From Campylobacterales bacterium (GTDB taxonomy: Bacteria; Campylobacterota; Campylobacteria; Campylobacterales; Sulfurimonadaceae), in the NCBI GenBank assembly GCA_016938595.1, contig JAFGUJ010000014.1, forward strand, positions 1 through 34,980: a DNA stretch of 34,980 nucleotides, given 5' to 3'. Positions 19,597-28,993 of the stretch are shown piece after piece. Numbering within the stretch: the first letter of the stretch is position 1; each line of letters opens with the position of its first letter. Below the pieces are notes generated by a model. It did not search any database. It was not told the origin of the DNA and saw nothing but the letters and a program-made list of their open reading frames with translations. The position numbers and the translations under genes were made by a program.

Positions 19597-21825
19597 GTGA
19601 AAAAAGCTGTTTTGTTTTTTATCATCTCACTCACCTTTGCATTCCAGAGCTGGGGCGCCTGTTCAAACACGTACGGGCAGGTTTTTATCAACGAGACAAA
19701 TACCAAAGACAATTTCATTGAAATCTATGTTTTGGATACCGCTCCAACAGGAAGCTACACTGTCAAAGCGTGTATTTCAGACACCGACTGTTCTACTGCG
19801 ACCTACCTCGTCAACGGTACCTCATCATGGTACGTCAAAAATTTCAACCTGATCAGCAACCGCTCTGAATTTGACATCACGTTGTACGGTCCGGACGAAA
19901 ATGTGGCCGATTACATCCGGATCGGCGATCCTCCCACAACCTATAACACCGATTACCAAAACTGTCCTTCGATCCTTTCGAAACTCAACACATCCGCCCA
20001 TACCTACCATCGGACCAACAGCGGACAGCGCGATTTTTACCGCTCTCCGGACGGATCTTCGACCTGGCAGGAGAGCAATTGGCAGGACGATACCAAAGGT
20101 TCATCCAATACCGGCGACATGCCCCCTCCCCCCGAATGCACCTCGTTTGCCTACGACCTCTACCACACCGCTGATCCCTACCGCCTCCAGACCCGCCTCT
20201 CCTCACACCCCTTCGACGTGAACGTCACCGTCGCCTGCACCGGCACCGGTACCATTCCCTCCCGAAAAATTGTAAACCTCTACGGCTTCAGCGGCGACTG
20301 TCCGGCCGACATTGCAGGGCTGCCCATGGTGTGGAGCGGGGCGGCGGACATCAACGACACCGTCCGCACCATCACGCTGAGCGGGCTCAACAGTCCGAAG
20401 GCCTATTCGAACCTCAGGCTGATGCTCGAAACCGACACAGGGGAGCTACACTGCTCCTCCGACCATTTTTCCCTTCGGCCTTCGACCTTTGCCATCGTTT
20501 CCCCGGCCTCGCCGATCCGTGCCGGGGAGATCACCGTGCAGGTCTCGGCGACAGAGAGCGACGGCGGGTATGACGGCACCGCGATCGCGACGACGGCCCT
20601 ACAGATTCCCGATCCCGAATGCCCCGTCACAAACGGCTTTTTGGCCATGGGGAGCACCTCCGAACCCCTCTCCCTGGCGTTTGCGAACGATGTTCATACG
20701 TCGGAGATGAACGCGACCGACATCGGGGAGATCGTCCTCAACGTCAAAGACACGGCATGGACGACGGTCGATCAGGCCGGTGACTGCATCCTCGAGAGCA
20801 ATGCGACCATTCCCGATGCACTCGGACGGATCGGATGCAATGTCGAGAACAATCTCTCGCTGAAAATCGTCCCCCACCATTTCGACGTCAATTCCACCCT
20901 TTCCGATTTCGCGGGGGGAACGTTCACCTACCTGAGCCGCGATCTGGCGATGTCAGCCGATATGAACATCAAAATAACGGCCAAAACGTCCGGAGGGAAA
21001 ACAACCCTCAATTACACCGACGGATGCTACGCCAAACCCTCGACCCTCACGCTGCAGCATTCGCAGGTTCCCGATCCCCTCTCCCGAATCCTCTACGATC
21101 TCAACGGCGTGGAGGACAACGTCACCAAAAACGGCGATATGACCCTCAGCCTCGCCGAATCGGTTTTTTCTCAAGGGATTGCGCCGCTGCTGATGCGGCT
21201 CAATTTCGACCGCGACCCGTCCAGGGTCCTCAACCCGTTTGATTTCACGCTCCAGTCGGCCGTCGTCGTCGACAGCGACGCCACCAGCAGCGCCGACGGG
21301 CTAAGCGAGCTTGCAGGGACGGCAACCTATCTCTACGGCAGAGTCCGGGTCTACGACATCGCGACCGATGCCCCCTCCGCCCCCAATCCGGTCGAATTCG
21401 AAATCTACAGCTCGACTCCGGCGGGATTTGTCAGCGGGATGCCCCAGAATACGCTCGGATGGTACCGCAATCTCCACCACGATGCGGCCGCCGAAGGAAA
21501 CGTCATCCGCGGCGGGTTCAGCGCGGGATCCGACGATCCGGACGTCGGCACCTCGGCACTCCCCTCCTACGGCGTCCAGATCGTCACCGTCACCGCCTCC
21601 GAAGACAAAACGGTCCACCTCGACATCGCGCCGTGGCTGTGGTATTCCCGCACCAATAATTACGACTACGCCGCCGGTTGCAACAGCCATCCGTGCTTTC
21701 TCTACGACCATACCGGCACCGCCTCGGGGGTTACAGGGGTCACCAGCGGAATCTACCAAGGGAGCGATTTTGAGATGAAACCGGCCAAAGAGATCACCAA
21801 CAAAGGGGTGAAACTCTTTCGATGA
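19597..21825 (+). CDS. Large exported MshQ-like (DUF6701-like) protein of the type IV pilus cluster
   Basis: 742 aa; signal peptide MKKAVLFFIISLTFAFQSWGAC; N-terminal GQVFINETNTKDNFIEIYVL resembles a lamin-tail (LTD) domain; C-terminal YLYGRVRVYDIATDAPSAPNPVEFEIYSSTPAGF pattern resembles MshQ C-termini; many Cys. Stop overlaps the first pilin start (ATGA). Confidence 0.6.
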   Translation: MKKAVLFFIISLTFAFQSWGACSNTYGQVFINETNTKDNFIEIYVLDTAPTGSYTVKACISDTDCSTATYLVNGTSSWYVKNFNLISNRSEFDITLYGPDENVADYIRIGDPPTTYNTDYQNCPSILSKLNTSAHTYHRTNSGQRDFYRSPDGSSTWQESNWQDDTKGSSNTGDMPPPPECTSFAYDLYHTADPYRLQTRLSSHPFDVNVTVACTGTGTIPSRKIVNLYGFSGDCPADIAGLPMVWSGAADINDTVRTITLSGLNSPKAYSNLRLMLETDTGELHCSSDHFSLRPSTFAIVSPASPIRAGEITVQVSATESDGGYDGTAIATTALQIPDPECPVTNGFLAMGSTSEPLSLAFANDVHTSEMNATDIGEIVLNVKDTAWTTVDQAGDCILESNATIPDALGRIGCNVENNLSLKIVPHHFDVNSTLSDFAGGTFTYLSRDLAMSADMNIKITAKTSGGKTTLNYTDGCYAKPSTLTLQHSQVPDPLSRILYDLNGVEDNVTKNGDMTLSLAESVFSQGIAPLLMRLNFDRDPSRVLNPFDFTLQSAVVVDSDATSSADGLSELAGTATYLYGRVRVYDIATDAPSAPNPVEFEIYSSTPAGFVSGMPQNTLGWYRNLHHDAAAEGNVIRGGFSAGSDDPDVGTSALPSYGVQIVTVTASEDKTVHLDIAPWLWYSRTNNYDYAAGCNSHPCFLYDHTGTASGVTGVTSGIYQGSDFEMKPAKEITNKGVKLFR

Positions 21826-22472
21826 GAAACGGACTGACCCTTATAGAGCTGATCTTGTCGATGATGATCATCGGCGTCGTTTTCACTGTCATCCCCCGTC
21901 TGATCCTCTCGATGAATCAGAGCACTCAGGTGACGATCAAGGAAGAGGCGATGTACAACGCCCTGGCGCAGATCGGGATGATCACAGCTCTCCCCTGGGA
22001 CAACAATAACACCCAAAACAGCCAGATCCTCGGTGTCACCCACGGCGACGGGGCATATGAGTGCAACACGACCAGTGGCTACCGGATCGGCGGATTCGTC
22101 GGGGGGCGCAACTGCATTTCCCCTGCGGGAACCGATTTCAATGCCGGCGTCATCGGGCGCGAAGACGCAGAGTATAACGACATCGACGACTACCACGACA
22201 CCAATATCACCGCCGACAAGAACTGCTCCACGACCGTTAAAAAAGGGCTTTACGTCATGGACACGAGCGTCGCCTACGTCGATGATCCCCAGCCTCTGGG
22301 CAGTGCCGCTTTAAACACGGTTCCCAAAGGAATCGGCGAATCCTCCAACACCAAATACGTCCGGGTACAGGTAAAATACGGAAGCGATGCGCGGCGGCAA
22401 GGGTGCATCACGGCTCTGGAATACCATTCGTTCAATCTCGGCCATATCCAGATCAACAGCAGGAGCTGGTAA
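21822..22472 (+). CDS. Type IV prepilin-like (minor pilin) protein
   Basis: MRNG|LTLIELILSMMIIGVVFTVIP: class III signal with Glu5. Confidence 0.85.
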   Translation: MRNGLTLIELILSMMIIGVVFTVIPRLILSMNQSTQVTIKEEAMYNALAQIGMITALPWDNNNTQNSQILGVTHGDGAYECNTTSGYRIGGFVGGRNCISPAGTDFNAGVIGREDAEYNDIDDYHDTNITADKNCSTTVKKGLYVMDTSVAYVDDPQPLGSAALNTVPKGIGESSNTKYVRVQVKYGSDARRQGCITALEYHSFNLGHIQINSRSW

Positions 22473-23341
22473 TGCGCCGCGGCTACACCCTCATCGAGAT
22501 CATTATCACCGTTGCCATCACCGGAATCCTGTCGGTCGGAATGTTCAAGGCGTTCGAAGCGGTCACGCTTCGAAGCGAAAAAGCCAAAATTCTCACCTCC
22601 CTCTCACTCGATTCGCAAAGCGCTTTGGACCAGATCAGCCTCCTCCTCTACCACCGCGCCCCGATGTCGGTCAGCGGCTACAATCTGGGGGACCCTGCCC
22701 GTATCCCCCTTGACCAGTCGGTCGACAAAACGGTGATCGAATGGATAGGCATTGCTCATGAGAGCTATGCGGCGGGGGATTACAGCACCTTTGTCGATAT
22801 GAACCGATCGCACAGGCCCGTGCTCCACACCCCCCAAACAACCAAAAGCGCCATCGAAGCGACCCAGAACGCCAAATGGGAAAGCTTTACGTGGAACGAT
22901 ATCGCCCTGATTTTTTCGGGAACGTTCGACGAAGGAACCCCCGCGCTCCATCCCATCATGATGAGCGCCGACGAGACCATCACCTTTACCGGCACCGCCC
23001 CGGATACCATCTATGAAAAATACCTTCTCGCCGATTCGGCCTATGCGGTGACGCGGGGAGAGCATATTGACCAGAGCGCCCCGTGCATAGTGGCACTGGG
23101 CCTCACTCCGCAAGTGCTGGACAACGCCCTGCTCCTCTTTTATGACTACCGCCCGTGGAAAGGAGAGACCTTCTGCGCCGACACCCCTAACGGAGGAGGA
23201 AAAGTGGGGATTCTTGCCCTCGATACCAATGCGTTTCGCGCGCGCATGGTTAACCGCACGATCCGTCTTTCGATCGACATGAACCGCAGCGTACGGGGAG
23301 GCAATCCGGTGAAACTCTCCAAACAAAAAGTGGTATTCTGA
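22472..23341 (+). CDS. Type IV prepilin-like (PilW/MshO-like) minor pilin
   Basis: MRRG|YTLIEIIITVAITGILSVGMFKAFEAV; start overlaps the previous stop (TAATG); track start 22403 is upstream. Confidence 0.83.
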   Translation: MRRGYTLIEIIITVAITGILSVGMFKAFEAVTLRSEKAKILTSLSLDSQSALDQISLLLYHRAPMSVSGYNLGDPARIPLDQSVDKTVIEWIGIAHESYAAGDYSTFVDMNRSHRPVLHTPQTTKSAIEATQNAKWESFTWNDIALIFSGTFDEGTPALHPIMMSADETITFTGTAPDTIYEKYLLADSAYAVTRGEHIDQSAPCIVALGLTPQVLDNALLLFYDYRPWKGETFCADTPNGGGKVGILALDTNAFRARMVNRTIRLSIDMNRSVRGGNPVKLSKQKVVF

Positions 23342-23775
23342 TGCGCCCGGCATTCGGTCTTCCCCAGGTTCTCCTCATTATCCTCTTTGTCGGGGGGATC
23401 GTCACCGTCACGATGCGCTACGCCTCGCTGGGGGCTCAGCACTATGCCGACAGCTACACCCGCGAACAGGCCGAGCTGTTTTTGCACAGCGCGACCGAAG
23501 CGGCACTGCTGCGTATCGGCGCATTTGACCGCAGTGGCGGGGAGTGCATGAAAGAACTCACCGTCACCTCATCAGACGGGCGGCTGGAAGCCAATGTCAC
23601 CGTCGAGCGCTATTACCTCGCAGACGGTTCAGCCTGTAGCAATCTCCCCTACACCCCGATCCAGACGGAAGAGTCCCACGGGATGGTGAGCATGCGGGTA
23701 GTGGTCGCCACCCTCTCCCACCCCAAAAACCTCCACCCGATCCGACTTCAACGAAGGAGCCTGCAGCGCCCATGA
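23341..23775 (+). CDS. Pilin-like protein lacking Glu5 (PilX/GspK-like candidate)
   Basis: MRPAFG|LPQVLLIILFVGGIVTVTMRYASLGAQHYADSYTREQAELFLHSATEAALLRI; overlaps both neighbours. Confidence 0.68.
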   Translation: MRPAFGLPQVLLIILFVGGIVTVTMRYASLGAQHYADSYTREQAELFLHSATEAALLRIGAFDRSGGECMKELTVTSSDGRLEANVTVERYYLADGSACSNLPYTPIQTEESHGMVSMRVVVATLSHPKNLHPIRLQRRSLQRP

Positions 23776-24224
23776 TGAAACGTGCTTTTTCCCTGATCGA
23801 ACTGATCTTCGTTATCGTCCTGATGGGGGTACTCACCGGAATCGGATTCTACTACAGCCGCCCTGACTCTACACGCCAGGACGCCCAGTACACCCTCCTC
23901 AAACTCAAAGAGGCCCGCTACCGTGCCATAGGCTATGACGCCGAATCTCCGTCCACTTGTGTCATCCTGACCAAAGAGGCCCTCTCCTCAAACGAACCGC
24001 CCAAACACGAAATCCGCTCTGCCGTATCGGTGATCTATCCTCCGGATCCGGCCCTGGACAGCGTCTGTTTCGATTCCCTCGGACGCCCCCACGGGGGGGA
24101 TTCGACAACCCTCGACACGCTCATGCGAAGCCCCGTCGACATTCTTTTCAAAAATGGTGATAAAAACACCACAATTCGTCTGTATCCGCAAACGGGATAT
24201 GCTATAATCCCTTGCAATAACTAA
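23772..24224 (+). CDS. Type IV prepilin-like protein
   Basis: MMKRA|FSLIELIFVIVLMGVLTGIGFYYS, Ala at -1, Glu5 present. Confidence 0.83.
   Translation: MMKRAFSLIELIFVIVLMGVLTGIGFYYSRPDSTRQDAQYTLLKLKEARYRAIGYDAESPSTCVILTKEALSSNEPPKHEIRSAVSVIYPPDPALDSVCFDSLGRPHGGDSTTLDTLMRSPVDILFKNGDKNTTIRLYPQTGYAIIPCNN
24200..24208 (+). promoter_or_regulatory. Possible internal extended -10 promoter (TGCTATAAT)
   Basis: TGCTATAAT within the 3' end of the last prepilin gene, followed by the only substantial gap (58 nt) inside the cluster. Confidence 0.45.
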
Positions 24225-24282
24225 TGTGTTTTTTTAATATTACCGGAACATAACGACCAAAACCCGTAAACAAAGCAGGCCC

Positions 24283-25725
24283 ATGGAGCATCCGAAATTT
24301 CTTTACATCGAGCATGACCGTCTCCGCGTGTATCACAACGGCGCGTTCCATGAAAACGGCGAAACGAAACTTTGGAGCGGTGCCATCGTCCCCCTCTCCC
24401 TTCTGAATATCCATACCCTCAAACTCCCCGACCATCTCAGCGACGAAGAGCTTGCCATCCAGGTGGAAATCCGGATGTTCGAAGAGGGGAACCTCAGCAG
24501 CGACGAAGAGTACACGATCGATTTCATCCGCCATCCGATGGCGACGGAAAGTTCGGTGCTGGTCGAAGCTTTTGCCCTCTCCCATGCCAAAGCACAGGAG
24601 TATTTCGGCGAATCGCTTGCCAAAACAGGCTCAATCGACCGGATCGTTCCGGGGTTTATGGTGTACGCCGCCCTGTATCCCGCCATCGAAGCCCGAAACG
24701 ACCTCTTTCTCTACTGGGGAGAAGAAGAGGCTTATGCCGCCATCTATCAGGATGGGCGGTACATCGCCCACCGCAGCATCGAAACCCTCACCACGATCGC
24801 CGTGGAAACGGGTCTTGATCTGAACAAACTGAAATTTTTCCTCCACACAAAAGGACTCGTCGAAGAGAACTACTCCAGCGAAGAGCTGAACAAGTACATT
24901 CTCATCCAGGAGCGGATCGCCAAAAACATCGAACGGGTCGTCCATACGATCAACCACAAACGGGGCCTCTTCGGCCTCAGCGGAATCGACCGCTGCTACC
25001 TTGATTTCGAGGGGAAAGCCGTCCCCGGACTGGAAGATATTTTCAAGGCATACGGGATCCCGGGCCTCATCCCCGAGCCTCTGACGCACGAGAGCACCCC
25101 GCCCGATGCCATCCATGACGCGCTGTGTGCCGATTACCTCTCCCAAAACATCCCCTTCAACCTCTCCCCCTATCCGCGCAAAGCCCCCTGGTACGCCAGA
25201 GAAAGCGGAAAATTTTTGGGGATTGTCGGGGGCATGCTCCTCTCTGTCCTCCTTGCCGCTTTTGCCGTTTCGTGGATGCTCGGCAGCGCCCAGGAGCGCA
25301 ACGACGCACTGAACGAAGAGCTGGCTTCCCTGCGGCAGGAGACCGCCTCCCTCTCCGCCACCCTGAAAAAAAACCATGCGGAGCTTAAAGCCCATCAGGC
25401 CGAAGCGGCAGCGCGGCGCGAAGAGATCCTCCTCTACAAAGGGGCGGAAGAGACGGCGGTGCTCATCCGCGACATGCACACGGCCCGACAGCAGTTTCTC
25501 CTCGATACGACCGCCGAACTTGGGCGCTACCGCCTGGGGGCGATGCTGATGGAGCAAAACGGTTCCAAATCGATGAACGTTCACGTGGTTGCGGATGACC
25601 GCAAGCGCGACGACATCGCCAAACTGATGAGCGGCCTGTATGCCAGAGGATATCAGGATGTCCAGACCCACGAGATCACCCTCGACAACGACATGTACAA
25701 CAGTCTGGTAAAGGTGACGCGATGA
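24283..25725 (+). CDS. PilM-PilN-like fusion (MshI-like) inner-membrane assembly protein
   Basis: 480 aa: ~300-aa cytoplasmic domain, one TM (FLGIVGGMLLSVLLAAFAVSWML), coiled coil and PilN-like periplasmic part. Position directly before PilO/PilP-like genes. Confidence 0.65.
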   Translation: MEHPKFLYIEHDRLRVYHNGAFHENGETKLWSGAIVPLSLLNIHTLKLPDHLSDEELAIQVEIRMFEEGNLSSDEEYTIDFIRHPMATESSVLVEAFALSHAKAQEYFGESLAKTGSIDRIVPGFMVYAALYPAIEARNDLFLYWGEEEAYAAIYQDGRYIAHRSIETLTTIAVETGLDLNKLKFFLHTKGLVEENYSSEELNKYILIQERIAKNIERVVHTINHKRGLFGLSGIDRCYLDFEGKAVPGLEDIFKAYGIPGLIPEPLTHESTPPDAIHDALCADYLSQNIPFNLSPYPRKAPWYARESGKFLGIVGGMLLSVLLAAFAVSWMLGSAQERNDALNEELASLRQETASLSATLKKNHAELKAHQAEAAARREEILLYKGAEETAVLIRDMHTARQQFLLDTTAELGRYRLGAMLMEQNGSKSMNVHVVADDRKRDDIAKLMSGLYARGYQDVQTHEITLDNDMYNSLVKVTR

Positions 25726-26351
25726 GCGAATTAGAGACACAGCTCGACACGATCGACGAACAGCTTTTGACCTACGGACCGGCACAGCGCTGGCTCATCT
25801 ACATCGGAAGCGCGGCGGGAATACTCCTGATGGGATGGATGTTCTACCTCTCGGATGCCCTCGCGGAGCTCTCCGAGCTTGAAGAACAGAACCAGGCTCT
25901 GGTTCAGCAGATCGGCGAAAACTCCCCCGAAGCCTACCGATCCAAAATCTCCCAGACGGCCGCAGCGATTGCCCGGGAAAAATCTCGCGCCGATGCCCTG
26001 GACAATGAAAAACAGGCTCTTTTGGCGGAAATGAGCGCCCGCAGCGGACTGGTATTCAACAACCGCACCTACGCACAGATGCTGCAGAGGCTGCTGGAGC
26101 GTTCAGTACGGCTGGGGCTCAAAATCGAACAGATGGAATCCGAAGACACCGCCAAACCCTTCTTCGGCAAAATCATCCAGTACAAAAAACTGACCGTCAC
26201 CGGAACAGGAAACTACCCCGCCATCGCCGATTTTCTGACATTTGTCGAAGAGCAAAACACCCTCGTACAGATCGATACGGTTCAGATCCGTTCCGACGAG
26301 GAAAAACCCCGTTTCGAAGCGGTCATCTTCTACATGGGGGTAGCGCTGTGA
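25722..26351 (+). CDS. PilO/MshJ-like pilus assembly protein
   Basis: 209 aa; short cytoplasmic N-terminus, one TM (WLIYIGSAAGILLMGWMFYLS), coiled coil, ferredoxin-like C-terminal segment (KLTVTGTGNYPAIADFLTFVEEQNTLVQIDTVQI). Confidence 0.75.
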   Translation: MSELETQLDTIDEQLLTYGPAQRWLIYIGSAAGILLMGWMFYLSDALAELSELEEQNQALVQQIGENSPEAYRSKISQTAAAIAREKSRADALDNEKQALLAEMSARSGLVFNNRTYAQMLQRLLERSVRLGLKIEQMESEDTAKPFFGKIIQYKKLTVTGTGNYPAIADFLTFVEEQNTLVQIDTVQIRSDEEKPRFEAVIFYMGVAL

Positions 26352-26692
26352 ACAAACTCGTTTTTTGGATCGCCCTCTTCCTCGCCGCGTTCCCTCATCT
26401 GCAGGCGCAGATGTACGATCCGTTTCGCAAAACCGCAAAACCCTCATCGGCACCCCATCTGATGCCGCCTCCCCCGATGATGGCCCCCTCGGTCCCCCCC
26501 ACCGTCGTCAGCGCCGTGATGAACGGCAAAGCCTACATCAACGGCGCATGGTACCGGGTCGGAGACCGCATCAACCAGCACGAAATCACCTATATAGATA
26601 AACATTTTGTCGGCCTCAAAGAGGGGAACCGGCTCAAAATGATCGGCGTCGGCTCCAGCCGCCGTGTACTTGGCACAAAGGACGTTCCATGA
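26348..26692 (+). CDS. PilP/MshK/CtsR-like periplasmic pilus assembly protein
   Basis: 114 aa; signal peptide, Pro-rich linker, C-terminal VVSAVMNGKAYINGAWYRVGDRINQHEITYIDKHFVGLKEGNRLKMI (PilP/GspC HR-like). Confidence 0.68.
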   Translation: MNKLVFWIALFLAAFPHLQAQMYDPFRKTAKPSSAPHLMPPPPMMAPSVPPTVVSAVMNGKAYINGAWYRVGDRINQHEITYIDKHFVGLKEGNRLKMIGVGSSRRVLGTKDVP

Positions 26693-28197
26693 AAAAACTG
26701 CTATTAGCTTCTTTGCTGATAACCAACCTGATGTATGCACAAGAGTGCGATACCAAACGCTTCAGCCTCAGCGCCTACCAGCACCGCGGTTCCGCCCTCA
26801 CCCTGATGGATCTGGTGCGCGACGTAGCGCAAACCTGCCAGATCAGCGTCGTCTTCGAAGACGCCCGTTCCAGAGAGCAGCTCTCGCAGCCGCTGGATAT
26901 GGTGAATATCCAGGATTACTCCCTCCCTGAGCTTTTTACTTTTATCTTTGACGAACACAACCTTTTTTATACGTATGACCCCTCCAAAAAAATGGTCCGG
27001 GTCTCCTACACGAAAACCGTCAATTTCAATGTCGACTACATCAACATGTCCGAGCTGGTCACCGAATCGACCAAATCGATCACCGTGGGGCCCAGCACCA
27101 ACACCGGTGTCTCCGCATCGGGCACGACGGGAAGCGGCTCGACGACGACAGGAACCTCTTCCGGCACTTCTTCCTCTTCGGGAGCCAACAGCGACTACAC
27201 GAATGTCCGTGCCATCTCCACTTTCACCTTCTGGGATCAGCTCCAAAACCACATCGAGCAGATTCTGCAGGTGGATGAAGCCTACAACGAAACGCTCCAC
27301 AAAACCCTCGTCAACCGCGATGCGGCCGTCGTGACCCTCACCGGGACGAAGCGCCAGATCGACGGGGTCAAGCGCTACCTCGACAAACTCGAAGCGCGGA
27401 TGCATTCGCAGGTGATGCTCGAAGCCCATCTGATCGAACTCACCTACAACGACTACCGCTCGATCGGGGTCAACTGGAGCAACTTTTCGCTCGCCCTCGC
27501 AGGGCAGTATTCCAACGCCTACACGAACATCGCCGGGACCGCCAACCCCGTCTACAAATTCGGGATCGACTTCAACCCCGCCGGCCTCATCGATTTTCTC
27601 AAAACCTACGGGAATGTCGAGATCCTCTCGAATCCGAAAGTGCTGACCCTGAGCAACCAGCCCGCCGTCATCAACGTCGGACAGCAGCTGAGCTACCTCT
27701 ACCAAAACGGCAGCATCATCGGCACCACCACGACCCCCACCACCGTCACCAACACCCTGGGTTCCGTCTTCGTGGGGCTTACCCTCAACATCATCCCCGA
27801 AGTTACGGAAGACGGCTACATCATCATGCGGATCAACCCGATCACGAGCGAACTCCTCAACGAGTCGGAATTGAACCCCTCCAGCGTGGGTTCGGGAACC
27901 ACGACGAACCAGACCGAGCGGACAATGCCGCCTGATACACGGGTCAAACAGATGACCTCGATCGTCAAGGTCAAAGATTCCCAAAAGGTCCTTATCGGCG
28001 GGCTGATCGAGAAAAAAATCTCCCGGGACAATACGAAAGTTCCGTTCGTCGGAGACATCCCCCTGCTGGGACGGCTGTTCAACAACGACACCGATACGAC
28101 CCGCAAAAGCGAACTTTTCATCCTGATCACCCCGACGCTCGTCAAGCAGGATGTGTTTCCGACTATCGACGATGCGATCCTGAAACGGTTTGACTGA
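26689..28197 (+). CDS. mshL: Outer-membrane secretin (PilQ/MshL/CtsD-like)
   Basis: Secretin core: VMLEAHLIELTYNDYRSIGVNW, VEILSNPKVLTLSNQPAVINVGQQLSYL, VKDSQKVLIGGLIEKKISRDNTKVPFVGDIPLLGRLFNNDTDTTRKSELFILITPTLV. Confidence 0.92.
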   Translation: MKKLLLASLLITNLMYAQECDTKRFSLSAYQHRGSALTLMDLVRDVAQTCQISVVFEDARSREQLSQPLDMVNIQDYSLPELFTFIFDEHNLFYTYDPSKKMVRVSYTKTVNFNVDYINMSELVTESTKSITVGPSTNTGVSASGTTGSGSTTTGTSSGTSSSSGANSDYTNVRAISTFTFWDQLQNHIEQILQVDEAYNETLHKTLVNRDAAVVTLTGTKRQIDGVKRYLDKLEARMHSQVMLEAHLIELTYNDYRSIGVNWSNFSLALAGQYSNAYTNIAGTANPVYKFGIDFNPAGLIDFLKTYGNVEILSNPKVLTLSNQPAVINVGQQLSYLYQNGSIIGTTTTPTTVTNTLGSVFVGLTLNIIPEVTEDGYIIMRINPITSELLNESELNPSSVGSGTTTNQTERTMPPDTRVKQMTSIVKVKDSQKVLIGGLIEKKISRDNTKVPFVGDIPLLGRLFNNDTDTTRKSELFILITPTLVKQDVFPTIDDAILKRFD

Positions 28198-28198
28198 G

Positions 28199-28993
28199 AT
28201 GTCACGATGGCTTGAAGCAGCGGCGCGTTTCGAAGAGCGGCGCGACAGCAGGGACTATTTCGAAATCCAAAGCGCACTGGGAGCGACGCAGAGGATCCAG
28301 ACCCTTCTGGAAAATACGTTCCGGCAGCTCATTTTTCTGATCGGCGAACCCGGCAGCGGAAAAAGTTTTTTGCTCCACCATCTTCACGCCTTGTGGCAGG
28401 AGGAGCGCGACATTCTCCTGATCGAAACACCGTTCATGACGCCGCTCGATCTGCTCAAAAAACTCCTCGCCCACAAAGGGATCGAGGCGCCGGGAGAGGA
28501 CATTGAACAGCTTCGCCTTACTGCGACGGAGCTTTACGGTTCCTGCGAGCACCTCATCATGATCGACGAAGCGCAGCTGCTGAGTCCGGAGATGAAAGAG
28601 TTCATCCGCATCCTGAGCGATTCCAAGGCGTTCTGGTTTATCCTCGCGATGCACCGCAGCGAGGGGGAAGCGATTTTACGGGCCCCCCATTTCAAAAGCC
28701 GCCCCCACCGGATCATCGAACTCTCACCCCTCACCCCCGTAGAGTGCAAAAACTACGTCCACAAAGAGCTGATCCGGATCGGCTTTTCCGAAATCACCGA
28801 CGAACTGAGTCCCAGGCTGATTGCAAAAGCCCACCGGATCAGCCAGGGAAATTTCCGCAATTTCAAAAAAATTTTTTACCACCTGTTCCACCTGCTGCAC
28901 TACACCAACAGCCACAACAAAACCAAATATCTGCGTCCCTCCTCCTGTACCCTCACGATGGCCGCGATGAGTGCGGAGCTCCTCCATGATTGA
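28199..28993 (+). CDS. ExeA/MshM/CtsP-like AAA ATPase
   Basis: Walker A IGEPGSGKSFLL, Walker B LIMIDEAQLLSPEMKEF, start at ATG 28199 just after the secretin stop. Confidence 0.82.
   Translation: MSRWLEAAARFEERRDSRDYFEIQSALGATQRIQTLLENTFRQLIFLIGEPGSGKSFLLHHLHALWQEERDILLIETPFMTPLDLLKKLLAHKGIEAPGEDIEQLRLTATELYGSCEHLIMIDEAQLLSPEMKEFIRILSDSKAFWFILAMHRSEGEAILRAPHFKSRPHRIIELSPLTPVECKNYVHKELIRIGFSEITDELSPRLIAKAHRISQGNFRNFKKIFYHLFHLLHYTNSHNKTKYLRPSSCTLTMAAMSAELLHD

Noticed and set aside
24224-24253. 9-codon ORF (MCFFNITGT) in the pilus intergenic gap
   Set aside because: Too short, no RBS, no hydrophobic or leader-peptide logic.
24631-25785. 384-aa minus-strand ORF inside the pilus cluster
   Set aside because: Shadow of the PilMN-like gene; no plausible product.
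27087-27198. Ser/Thr/Gly low-complexity stretch in the secretin
   Set aside because: Looks like an ordinary flexible linker between secretin N-domains, not a repeat element or array.
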